Assembly: GCA_015654675.1 (NCBI GenBank)
Contig: JAATGM010000020.1
Coordinates: forward strand, 1-64,000
Origin: Planctomycetota bacterium
GTDB lineage: Bacteria > Planctomycetota > Phycisphaerae > UBA1845 > UTPLA1
Direction: 5' to 3'
Length of the DNA: 64,000 nucleotides
How positions within the stretch are numbered: the stretch's first letter is position 1; each line of letters begins with the position of its first letter. Under the pieces are notes generated by a model. That model was not told the origin of the DNA. It ran no database searches and worked only from the letters and a program-made list of their open reading frames with translations. A program made the translations under genes and the position numbers. Shown in pieces: positions 1-7,612 of the stretch.

Positions 1-51
1 CTCGATCTTGTTCCACTGCTCTTCCGTGAGCATCGGCTTGTATCCGCCCAT
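1..51 (-). CDS. Transposase, N-terminal fragment cut by window edge
   Basis: The minus strand reads an ATG at 51 followed by 16 codons to the edge of the window, giving MGGYKPMLTEEQWNKIE. The L-T-E-E-Q-W pattern is the usual opening of IS5/IS4-type DDE transposases and of the DUF4096 helix-turn-helix that precedes them. A GAGGAG ribosome binding site lies 6 bases upstream. Only the start is visible, so completeness, family and activity cannot be judged. If real, it marks the left edge as a mobile or accessory region. Confidence 0.6.
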   Translation of the reverse strand, partial: MGGYKPMLTEEQWNKIE

Positions 52-151
52 CGCGAACTCCTCTCGCTTGCGATGGCAAAGTAGACCACAACCTCATGCA
101 GGGCGCAATCTTGCGAAAACCAAGTTGTGAAACAGACTCTATGCATTGGTG

Positions 152-292
152 ATGGCCGAGCTCCGGAAGGCCCGCGCGGACCGCTTTCATCCGCCGACGA
201 CTCAGGGAAGGCAGTTTACAGGCGCCGAGCGGGACCGGGAGCTGCTGAGCAAGGTCCGCACTGCCGTCAACTCCTATACGACTTCCAGGTGA
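152..292 (+). CDS. Small hypothetical ORF, 46 aa
   Basis: ATG at 152 and TGA at 290-292 frame 46 codons that are basic and hydrophilic, with no signal peptide or membrane segment. The stop lies 4 bases before the GTG start of the next gene. No convincing ribosome binding site precedes it and I do not recognise the sequence. It may be the remnant of a longer gene disrupted near the transposon, or chance coding. Confidence 0.25.
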   Translation: MAELRKARADRFHPPTTQGRQFTGAERDRELLSKVRTAVNSYTTSR

Positions 293-296
293 AGAC

Positions 297-1007
297 GTGA
301 CCCGAGATATCGAGTCGGTCTTCGTAGTGTCGGTGGTTTGCATTTGCGCGGGATGTATCCCTCGAATCACTGATATCCCGGGGGCGGGAAATGCCCGCCG
401 GCTAGCACCTCTTACTGTCGAGGGCGAATACCTGGATTCATGTTCGGCCCGACTTGACGGCGTGCGAATCGGTACCGTCTATGCGCCTGGAAATAATAGG
501 AGCCGGCAGGTCATCATTCCCTTGAAAGACGCCAGTGGTAACCTGCTGAGTGGTTCACACGCATTGGTAATATTCAACGATAACGGGAGCAGTAAGGAGC
601 AGGTCATTAACATAAAAAGTGGGGCCGACGCGCCTGCATCACTGAATTTCGCGATACAGGGCTATGATTTGAATGAGAAAGTAATACTTCATGAGGACTA
701 TGAATCCATAACGGTTAGAGGCACAGGGCTCTACCCTGGGACGTCTCGTGGTGGGTTGGCCCTGACAACATGGGGCTCACTCGACCCGGGTCCCGGCGAT
801 GCATATGTCTTTGAGGAAGCAGAGCCCGGAAAAAAGGGCCACTGCGTTGGTAGTGTCTTCATGGCCCTAAATGAGGTCAAGTTTCTGTTTCCACGAGGCA
901 CCATGGAGCGAGGGAGAAAATACAAACTATCTCTGACCAACGACCCAATGTACGGCGGCGCGTCGGGGACGAGCGAGAAGGCCATAGCAGTTGGCCGGGT
1001 TCGATAA
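297..1007 (+). CDS. Putative lipoprotein with two IPT/TIG-like domains
   Basis: The protein has 236 residues from a GTG start. A hydrophobic segment at residues 8-19 ends in C-A-G-C, an acceptable though atypical lipobox, so export and lipidation are likely. Residues ~36-107 and ~133-235 each read like an IPT/TIG immunoglobulin fold (L-T-V-E-G-E-Y-L and I-T-V-R-G-T-G-L-Y openings, then alternating strands), a fold common in surface proteins. This is inferred from pattern and not from a database match. It lies 2 bases before a second lipoprotein gene on the same strand, so the two are probably co-transcribed. Base composition is a little more AT-rich than in the downstream housekeeping genes, consistent with accessory origin. 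Substrate or partner is unknown. Confidence 0.55.
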   Translation: MTRDIESVFVVSVVCICAGCIPRITDIPGAGNARRLAPLTVEGEYLDSCSARLDGVRIGTVYAPGNNRSRQVIIPLKDASGNLLSGSHALVIFNDNGSSKEQVINIKSGADAPASLNFAIQGYDLNEKVILHEDYESITVRGTGLYPGTSRGGLALTTWGSLDPGPGDAYVFEEAEPGKKGHCVGSVFMALNEVKFLFPRGTMERGRKYKLSLTNDPMYGGASGTSEKAIAVGRVR

Positions 1008-1024
1008 CTTTGGATGCCTTGTTC

Positions 1025-2068
1025 ATGGGTTCGCCCTACGTCCGAATAGCGGCCGGCGTCGGACTTGTTGTGTTGTGGGGATGCCAGAATCTGCACAACA
1101 GGTTTGGGCCTGGTGCTGATCCACCGACTGCGGTGCACGCCGACAGAGACGTGCTGAATACACTGCTTGGCCCGGGAAAGCCGCTCCGTTCTGAGAGTCT
1201 CGGCAGAATGTGCTGGTCTGCCGGGCCTTCGCATCGGCAACTTGGCGGGAGCAATGAGAGTAGGACGACAGAGTTAAACACGAGCGGCATCGTCGTGTGG
1301 GATACAAGCTATGCGTTTGATGCCGTGTCGCGTCTCCGAGGGGCCGAGTTCTACAGCAGGCTTGACCGCTCGGACCCCACTCGCATGACAATCGAGGCCG
1401 CGGCATTCGCGCATCAATGCCTCATGAGTGCACGTAAATTTGCGGCGGATCGGGGCGTGCGGGGGCCGGCAATCGAGTGCTATGTAACGGATGAGGAGAT
1501 ATCGGGAGGGCTCCAGACCCATGAGGACGCTGCTGGAGCACGAATTATTATTAGCGCCGTGTGGCTCGTGCAGCTGGCTCGAAACCACGACAAGAAATTC
1601 CTAAACGTTGAGTCATTTCCTAATCCAGAAAGCTGTGGGCGGAACGCGGTTGCGGAAATCGCGATCATGCACGAGATCGGCCATGTGTATTACGGGCATC
1701 TTCGTTCAAATATTGACAATTCGGATGTTTTGCGTGGGCAGGAGCTCGAAGCGGATTCGTTTGCAGGCTGGCTCGTCGGCTGCATCGACCGCTCATGCTG
1801 TGATTCTCGCGAGCGGTCAACGAGACACGACTCCGAGATCCCACAGATTTGGAGCATAATTCCGAAAGTTCCCAACGTCAGTCATCCACCTGACACGGAA
1901 CGAACGCACGCACTGCAAACCGCCTACGAACTCGGTTGTATGGAGTATGGGCCGGATTTTCAAACGCGGGTACTAAGGAGCCTGCTCCGTAGGAAATCCG
2001 TCGAATCGCAGCCCACAGGGCCGATTTCCAAGGACTTTATTAAGGAATTGCTGGAGCGGTCTGAGTGA
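1025..2068 (+). CDS. Putative lipoprotein metallopeptidase with HEIGH zinc motif
   Basis: From ATG 1025 the protein has 347 residues. An upstream in-frame TTG at 1010 is possible, but the ATG places a compact signal segment (G-V-G-L-V-V-L-W-G-C) with the lipobox cysteine at residue 20. The core carries I-M-H-E-I-G-H near residue 220, an HExxH zinc site, followed about 25 residues later by E-L-E-A-D-S-F-A-G-W, where the glutamate is the expected third ligand. This arrangement is seen in M48-like and other gluzincin-type families. Cysteines are frequent (C-I-D-R-S-C-C), suggesting disulfides outside the cytoplasm. It forms a pair with the preceding IPT-like lipoprotein. Protease activity is inferred from the motif; the exact family is uncertain. 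Confidence 0.65.
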   Translation: MGSPYVRIAAGVGLVVLWGCQNLHNRFGPGADPPTAVHADRDVLNTLLGPGKPLRSESLGRMCWSAGPSHRQLGGSNESRTTELNTSGIVVWDTSYAFDAVSRLRGAEFYSRLDRSDPTRMTIEAAAFAHQCLMSARKFAADRGVRGPAIECYVTDEEISGGLQTHEDAAGARIIISAVWLVQLARNHDKKFLNVESFPNPESCGRNAVAEIAIMHEIGHVYYGHLRSNIDNSDVLRGQELEADSFAGWLVGCIDRSCCDSRERSTRHDSEIPQIWSIIPKVPNVSHPPDTERTHALQTAYELGCMEYGPDFQTRVLRSLLRRKSVESQPTGPISKDFIKELLERSE

Positions 2069-2273
2069 GAGCTGGCGGAAGGTCAGTCCACTTGCGTGTC
2101 GTTCCGTAGAGCGCGGTGACGCTCGCAAATTAGCGCCGAGGAGCATCGGCAGTGCAGATAAGGCTAGAACCCGTTTCATAAGCGATACTGCGTTGGGAAT
2201 CGGCACACTTCGTAGCAGCACACGGTTGTTAACCCGTCAGCATACGCCGGGCGTTGTCCCGGGCTATTTTGGC

Positions 2274-2348
2274 GCACGCCTTTAGCGTGCAGCGAGCGAG
2301 GGCGTTGTTCCGCCCGTTTCGGGGTGCACGCGTTTTGCGTGCCCGAAA
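2274..2348. other. Two hairpins sharing the arms GCACGC / GCGTGC
   Basis: GCACGC at 2274-2279 pairs with GCGTGC at 2285-2290 over a 5-base loop. The same arms recur at 2326-2331 and 2337-2342, and there an outer stem TTTCGG/CCGAAA (2317-2322 with 2343-2348) extends the structure. Neither is followed by a T run. They may terminate the upstream lipoprotein transcript or belong to a small dispersed element. Confidence 0.45.
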
Positions 2349-2428
2349 ATGCGGATGTGACCTGGCCGCGATTCTCTTACCAATAGCTAAGCGAATCGAG
2401 GCAAGCGGGTAACCCAGCGATTCGGGTT

Positions 2429-2559
2429 GCGCGGGCCGGGCTTGTTGGGGGATGAGCGATAGGTTTCGCGGCGGTTGTGGTCGGCGTGTTGTGGCCTGTC
2501 GGTGCGGGGCTGCTTTGACGGCGGCTTATCTGTCCATCCTGCGAGAGGCGAGACGTGAG
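2429..2559 (+). repeat. Dispersed ~130 bp repeat, copy A
   Basis: This copy aligns with 4242-4370 at roughly 85% identity by eye. The most conserved stretches are CGCGGCGGTTGTGG and TATCTGTCCATCCTGCGAG. It ends in GTGAGC preceded by a purine-rich stretch, exactly where copy B supplies the start of the EmrA-like gene, but here the frame closes after about 17 codons. Copies A and B flank the beta-helix gene. Confidence 0.7.
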
Positions 2560-2803
2560 CGACAAAGGCGAAGCCGGCCGGGCGGAGAGCAGACGGCGGC
2601 GGGGCCGCTTCGGCCAGTGGTAGTAGAATTGATCGCCCCTTTCGCCCGGCTGCTTCTGGTCTTTGAAACAGGTAGCTGTACCGGGTTTTCGGGTTTTGAC
2701 GCGCGGTTGTCCAGCGGATCGTCCCGTGAGGCGGTAATCGGTTATCGTGGGCTGGGATTCGTGCGGCCGCGTTCACGGCCGCGAAGGAGATGGGAAAAAA
2801 ACC

Positions 2804-4216
2804 ATGACCTATGCAGGTGAGTCTGTTTCGGTGGCGCCCTCTAGTCGGCGTTGTTTTTTGGTTTCGGTGTTGTTGCTGAGCTGCGCGATGCTGCTGGTGG
2901 CTGCACCCGCGACGATGGCAACGACGTATTACGTCGCCACCACCGGCAACAACGCCAATCCCGGGACGCTGACACAGCCCTTCCTGACGATCGGCCACGC
3001 CGTCAGCGTGAGTGTCCATGGCGATTCCATCCGGGCGGCGGCCGGCACGTATTCCGAATCGTTTACTATTCCCGGGACAAACCTGGACCTGATCGGGGCG
3101 GGGGCAGCCACCACCATCATCAATGGATTGATTCAGACCAATACGGGCTTCATCCTGACGATGTCCGGTTTCACGGTCCAGAATGGAGGGCTGAATATCT
3201 TCCAAATGGCCTGCAACCTGAACGACTGCATTTTCAGGAACAATTCCACGGGGGTGTCACTTCAGACCGGCTCCTTTGTGAACATCAACAACTGCGCGTT
3301 CAACAATAATACAGGCCAGGGCATCGCCACCGGCGGCAATCCGAGCATCAATAACTGCACGTTTACCGCCAACGGCAACTGCGGGATCTACCTTACGAGC
3401 GGCAGTCCGACCATAACGAACTGCACCTTTACCAACAACTTCAGCGGTCCGTTCGACGGCGGCGGCGGAATACGCAACGGTTCTGGTACTTCGAGAATTA
3501 CCAACTGCGTGTTCATGAACAACAATGGCAATGGAAGCGGCGGCGGGATATACAACAATTTTAACAATGCGATCGTGACCAACTGCCTCTTCATCGGGAA
3601 CAGCGGAGGCGCGATTTACAGCCAGGGCGGAAGTCCGACGATCACCAATTGCACGTTCTCCGGAAACAGCGGCGCCCCGTCGGGGACCGGCGGAATCTTC
3701 AGCTTTGCCAGCAATCCAACCCTGACCAATTGCATTCTCTGGGGCAATGTTGGGTGGGACATCTTCAATTCGGGCGGCACTACCACGGTGAACTATTCCG
3801 ACATCCAGTCAGGGTTCGGGGGAACAGGCAACTTCGCTTCTGATCCGCTGTTCATGAACCCGGGAGGGGGGAATTATCGCCTGCAGGCCAACTCACCCTG
3901 TATTGACTCCGGCAATAACGCGGCCATCTCCAACGGCACCGACCTGGCCGGGCGCCCGCGATTCGTCGATGCCCCCTGTGTCGCGAACACCGGCGCAGGA
4001 ACGCCGCCGATCGTCGACCGCGGGGCGTACGAATTCACGAGCGGCGACATTGACGGTAATGGGCTGGTCAACGTGAGTGACCTCGCTGCGTTCGTGGCCG
4101 TCCTGCTGGGGGCCGATACGGCTCCCGCGCATGTTGTCGCGGCGGACATGAACTGCGACGGGCTGGCGAACGGACGGGACGCGCAGGGGTTTGTGAATCG
4201 CATCCTGTTGCCGTAG
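2804..4216 (+). CDS. Secreted right-handed beta-helix protein with dockerin-like C-terminus
   Basis: ATG 2804 gives 470 residues. It is preferred over an in-frame ATG at 2747 because AAGGAG lies upstream and a normal signal peptide follows (basic segment, then F-L-V-S-V-L-L-L-S-C-A-M-L-L-V-A-A-P-A). Mature sequence opens with T-Y-Y-V-A-T-T-G-N-N, typical of parallel beta-helix proteins annotated as right-handed beta-helix or choice-of-anchor. Repeats of the form N-C-T-F-x-x-N run through the middle (~residues 100-330), the coils of the helix. The last ~60 residues carry two EF-hand-like loops (D-I-D-G-N-G-L-V-N-V-S-D-L and D-M-N-C-D-G-L-A-N-G-R-D), the planctomycete dockerin-like tail. A polysaccharide-related or surface role is plausible; no catalytic residues could be assigned. 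The gene lies between two copies of a dispersed repeat. Confidence 0.8.
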   Translation: MTYAGESVSVAPSSRRCFLVSVLLLSCAMLLVAAPATMATTYYVATTGNNANPGTLTQPFLTIGHAVSVSVHGDSIRAAAGTYSESFTIPGTNLDLIGAGAATTIINGLIQTNTGFILTMSGFTVQNGGLNIFQMACNLNDCIFRNNSTGVSLQTGSFVNINNCAFNNNTGQGIATGGNPSINNCTFTANGNCGIYLTSGSPTITNCTFTNNFSGPFDGGGGIRNGSGTSRITNCVFMNNNGNGSGGGIYNNFNNAIVTNCLFIGNSGGAIYSQGGSPTITNCTFSGNSGAPSGTGGIFSFASNPTLTNCILWGNVGWDIFNSGGTTTVNYSDIQSGFGGTGNFASDPLFMNPGGGNYRLQANSPCIDSGNNAAISNGTDLAGRPRFVDAPCVANTGAGTPPIVDRGAYEFTSGDIDGNGLVNVSDLAAFVAVLLGADTAPAHVVAADMNCDGLANGRDAQGFVNRILLP

Positions 4217-4241
4217 GGATTCTGCGACCCCGGGGCGGGGT

Positions 4242-4370
4242 GCGTGGGCTGGGCTGGTGGGGGGATGCGCGATAGTCTTCGCGGCGGTTGTGGCCGGCGG
4301 GTTGTGCTGTGTTGGCGCGGCGCTGCTTTGACGGCGGCCTATCTGTCCATCCTGCGAGGCGAAACGTGAG
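4242..4370 (+). repeat. Dispersed ~130 bp repeat, copy B, at the 5' end of the efflux operon
   Basis: This is the partner of 2429-2559. It begins 25 bases after the beta-helix stop codon and runs into the GTG start of the EmrA-like gene, so its last bases serve as leader and ribosome binding site (GAGG at 4356-4359). A shorter related stretch lies at 7512-7540. Confidence 0.7.
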
Positions 4371-5874
4371 CAACGGTGATGAAGCCCGGCGGCCGGCGGG
4401 TGGGTTGGAAGATAAGGCCGACGGCGCGGGCGGATTGCATCCTGCTTCGACGGCACACGGCGGCGGGAGGCGGTGGGTTCGGTGGGGTGTGGGCGGGGGG
4501 ATTGCCTTGGTCGCGCTTGTTTTTGGCGCGCCCTGGGTGATTGAGACTATCAATACGGTTTCGACGGACGACGCCTATGTGAACGGGCACGTGACGTTTG
4601 TGGCGGCGCGTGTAGCGGGGCAGGTGGCGCGGGTGCTGGTGGATGACAACAACCGGGTGCGGAAGGGGGAGCTGCTGGTGCAGCTTGATCGCGAGCCGTT
4701 CCAGGTGCAGGTCAATATTTCGAAGGCCATGCTGGTGGCGGCGGAGGCCGACCTGATCGCCAAGCGGGCTGAGACGCGCGGGGTTGCGGCGCGGGCGCGG
4801 AGTTTGCGTTATGCCCTGCAGCGCGCCATCGAAGATGTGGATAACCAGGCAGCGCTGCTGAAGGCGAAGGTCGCGACGCTGCGGGCTCGCAAAGCGACGC
4901 TTGAGAATGCGAAGAACGAATACAACCGCGTGCATCGGCTGTTCGAGTCGAAGATGGCCGCGAAGCAGGAGATGGACGACCGCATTGAGCAGTTACGGGT
5001 TGCCGAAGCCAAGGTCGATGAAGCGCTGGAGGATGTACACCAGATCCGAGTTTCGCTGGGTCTGACACCGGACCCGACTTCGGGGGACGATCTAACAGTA
5101 GTTCCGGCTGACATCGATCAGACATTTTCCTCGGTGCGGCAGGCACAGGCGAGTCTGATTGAGGCGGCGGCGCAGCTCGGGGTGTCCAATTCATTCAGCA
5201 AGTCGCCGCGCGAGATGCTGGCGGATTTCTATAAGCGCGATCCCGGAGGCGAGGGGAACATCGATCGGATTTACGACAAGCTGATGATTGATGCACCGGG
5301 GGTTAAGCAGGCCGAGGCGCGGCTGGCGGAGGCGCGGCGGAATCTCGATCAGGCGGAGTTGAATCTGCGGTACTGCGACGTTGTCAGCGAGATCGACGGC
5401 GTGGTGACGCGGCGCGACGTGAACCCTGGGAACAACGTAGTGGTGGGGCAGGCGCTGATGGCGGTGCGATCGCTGACCGAGATTTGGATTGATGCGAACT
5501 TCAAGGAGACGCAGCTTTCGCATCTGCGGATTGGGCAGGCGGCCGACCTGGACGTGGATATGTACGGCAGCCATCAGCGGTACAAGGGGCGGATTTCTGG
5601 TTTTACTATGGGGACGGGTTCGACGCTGGCATTGCTGCCGGCTGAGAATGCGACCGGGAACTTCGTGAAGGTGGTGCAGCGGCTGCCGGTTCGCATTGAG
5701 GTTCTGGACTACGACCCGGACAAATCGCCGCTGTTTGTCGGTCTATCGGTGACGCCGCGGGTGCGGCTGAACGAGAAGCCGACCGGTCCGCATGCCGGAC
5801 AGTTTTTGCAGCCATTCACGTCGAGTGCGGCGGCGGCGACGAGCACGCAGGCAACAACGACCGGGCCGTCATGA
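4366..5874 (+). CDS. emrA: HlyD/EmrA-type membrane fusion protein
   Basis: The GTG at 4366, 6 bases after GAGG, is taken as start (502 residues). Longer in-frame starts fall inside a dispersed repeat and give Arg/Cys-rich sequence. One membrane segment lies at ~39-57. It is followed by the EmrA signature T-D-D-A-Y-V-N-G and the first half of a lipoyl/barrel-sandwich domain (V-A-A-R-V-A-G-Q-V ... L-L-V-Q-L-D). A long alpha-helical hairpin occupies the middle; its second half ends at L-R-Y-C-D-V-V-S-E-I-D-G-V-V, and a beta-barrel follows. Family members bridge an inner-membrane MFS pump to an outer-membrane channel to export drugs or other small molecules. The stop overlaps the start of the EmrB-like gene by 4 bases (ATGA). 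The helical hairpin is longer than in E. coli EmrA. No TolC-like gene is in the window. Confidence 0.88.
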   Translation: MSNGDEARRPAGGLEDKADGAGGLHPASTAHGGGRRWVRWGVGGGIALVALVFGAPWVIETINTVSTDDAYVNGHVTFVAARVAGQVARVLVDDNNRVRKGELLVQLDREPFQVQVNISKAMLVAAEADLIAKRAETRGVAARARSLRYALQRAIEDVDNQAALLKAKVATLRARKATLENAKNEYNRVHRLFESKMAAKQEMDDRIEQLRVAEAKVDEALEDVHQIRVSLGLTPDPTSGDDLTVVPADIDQTFSSVRQAQASLIEAAAQLGVSNSFSKSPREMLADFYKRDPGGEGNIDRIYDKLMIDAPGVKQAEARLAEARRNLDQAELNLRYCDVVSEIDGVVTRRDVNPGNNVVVGQALMAVRSLTEIWIDANFKETQLSHLRIGQAADLDVDMYGSHQRYKGRISGFTMGTGSTLALLPAENATGNFVKVVQRLPVRIEVLDYDPDKSPLFVGLSVTPRVRLNEKPTGPHAGQFLQPFTSSAAAATSTQATTTGPS

Positions 5875-7478
5875 CGGCGATTTCTCCAAGCATTTCGATC
5901 GGGCGCCGCAGCGTCAGCCCCGGGCTGATCGCCGCGGCGGTCGTCATTCCGACGTTCATGGAGGTGCTGGACACGACGATCGCGAATGTGGCGTTGCGCT
6001 ACATCGCGGGCGGGCTGTCGGCGCCGTTCACTGACTCGGAATGGGTGATCACCAGCTACCTCGCGGCTAACGCGATCGTCCTGCCGATATCGGGCTGGCT
6101 GGCGGTGCGGCTGGGGCGACGGAATTATTTTCTGCTTTCCATCGGAATGTTCACGCTTGCGTCGGCGTGGTGCGGGATGGCCACGAGTCTGCCGATGCTG
6201 ATCGCGGCGCGGGTGTTACAGGGGCTGGCCGGCGGCGGGTTGCAGCCGTCGAGCCAGTCGATTTTGCTGGATGCGTTTCCGCGCGAGAAGCAGGGGTCGG
6301 CGATGACGATCTTCGGGATCGCGGCGCTGCTGGCGCCGGTGTTTGGGCCGACGCTGGGGGGGTACATTACGGACAATTACGGGTGGCGGTGGATTTTCTA
6401 CCTGAACGTGCCGGTCGGGCTGTTTGCGCTGGCGATGTGCAGTGCGGTGGTGAGCGACCCGGCGTATCTCAAGGAGGAGCAGGGGCGTATGCGCCGCGAG
6501 GGGCGGGCGTTTGACACGCTCGGGTTGTGCCTGCTCAGCACGGCGATGATCTGCTGGGAGGTAATCCTCAGCAAAGGCCAGGAATGGGATTGGCTGGGCG
6601 ATCCGTTCTGGCGGATACAGGGGCTGCTGGTTGTATTTGTTGCGAGTCTGGGTGGGCTGATCTACCGGGAGTTGCGGATTGCGAATCCGCTGATCAATTT
6701 TCGAACGCTGCTGGATCGCAATTTCAGGTCGTGTTGCATCATTATCTTTTGCGCGTACGCGGTGCTTTACGCGAATACGGTGAGTCTGCCGGCGTTGCTG
6801 CAATCGCTTTTTGGGTATGACGCGACGATGTCGGGCCTAGTGCTTTCGCCGGCCGGGATTTTCGCGGTGGTGATGCTGCTGATCATCGGGAGATTGCTGG
6901 GGCGCGGGGTGGACGCGCGATACATGATGGCGGCGGGGCTGGTGACGCTGGCGGCGGGGAATTACTGGATGTCGCTGCTGAATCTGCAGGTCAGCCCGGC
7001 GCACATTATCTGGCCGCGGGTGGTGTTGATCGCGGGGCTGTCGATGCTGTTTGCGCCGCTGAACGTGGCGGCGTTTTTGTATATCCCGAAGGAGCTTCGC
7101 GGGGCGGCGGTTGGGCTGCTGGCGCTGCTGCGGAACGAGGGCGGGAGCGTGGGGACTTCGATGGCGCAGACGATTCATGAGCGGCGCGAGCAGTTTCATA
7201 CGCTACGGCTGGGCGAGCACCTTGATCGGGTGAGCCCGATGGTTCAGGAGGCGCTCCGGCGAGGCCAGGGGTTCTTTCTGCGGCACACCGGCGATCCGGC
7301 CGGTTCGACGAAGATGGCGGTTCAGAAACTGGCGCAGGTTCGCGAGGAGCAGGCGTCGTCGCTGGCGTATTTTGACGTGTTCTGGACTTGCGCGGTGTTG
7401 GCGGTGGTTCTGGTCGGATTGGTGCTGCTGATGCGGCGGTCGGTGGCGGAGAAGGGGGCGCATGTGGCGGCGGAGTAG
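5871..7478 (+). CDS. emrB: DHA2-family MFS drug efflux transporter (EmrB/QacA type)
   Basis: The 535-residue protein has about 14 hydrophobic segments. Near the start it reads F-M-E-V-L-D-T-T-I-A-N-V-A-L, the D-x-T-I-x-N-V-A-L motif of 14-TM DHA2 pumps. It also has S-S-Q-S-I-L-L-D-A-F-P, the loop between TM4 and TM5, and W-R-W-I-F-Y-L-N-V-P-V-G, the classic motif after TM5. It is translationally coupled to the EmrA-like gene through ATGA. The pair is expected to form an inner-membrane proton-driven pump with a periplasmic adaptor. Substrate cannot be predicted. Confidence 0.9.
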   Translation: MTAISPSISIGRRSVSPGLIAAAVVIPTFMEVLDTTIANVALRYIAGGLSAPFTDSEWVITSYLAANAIVLPISGWLAVRLGRRNYFLLSIGMFTLASAWCGMATSLPMLIAARVLQGLAGGGLQPSSQSILLDAFPREKQGSAMTIFGIAALLAPVFGPTLGGYITDNYGWRWIFYLNVPVGLFALAMCSAVVSDPAYLKEEQGRMRREGRAFDTLGLCLLSTAMICWEVILSKGQEWDWLGDPFWRIQGLLVVFVASLGGLIYRELRIANPLINFRTLLDRNFRSCCIIIFCAYAVLYANTVSLPALLQSLFGYDATMSGLVLSPAGIFAVVMLLIIGRLLGRGVDARYMMAAGLVTLAAGNYWMSLLNLQVSPAHIIWPRVVLIAGLSMLFAPLNVAAFLYIPKELRGAAVGLLALLRNEGGSVGTSMAQTIHERREQFHTLRLGEHLDRVSPMVQEALRRGQGFFLRHTGDPAGSTKMAVQKLAQVREEQASSLAYFDVFWTCAVLAVVLVGLVLLMRRSVAEKGAHVAAE

Positions 7479-7511
7479 GGCGGGCATTGGCCCGGGAGCG
7501 GGGTGGGCGTC

Positions 7512-7540
7512 GGGCTGGGCTGGCGGGGGGAATCGCGATA
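7512..7540 (+). repeat. Short partial copy of the dispersed repeat
   Basis: These 29 bases match the 5' part of copy B (GGGCTGGGCTGG, a G run, then CGCGATA). They lie in the gap between the efflux operon and the OPT transporter. The rest of the repeat is missing. Confidence 0.5.
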
Positions 7541-7612
7541 TTGTTACCGGAATATTGGCGCCGGCGGGCTTGATCGGCGCTCGGCGCGTGTCTGGGGTGC
7601 AGGAATGAATCG

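Larger units (their letters stand above)
2069..2803. other. Intergenic region with hairpins and a dispersed repeat
   Basis: No convincing gene was found in these 735 bases. Open frames on both strands are Arg/Pro-rich and overlap a repeat that recurs elsewhere. The region holds two hairpins with identical arms (2274-2290, 2317-2348), copy A of a ~130 bp repeat (2429-2559), and an AAGGAG ribosome binding site at 2784-2789 for the next gene. Confidence 0.6.

Noticed and set aside
2387-3205. Minus-strand open frame across the repeat copy A
   Set aside because: It is antisense to the beta-helix signal region and its similarity to a frame near 4200 only reflects the DNA repeat.
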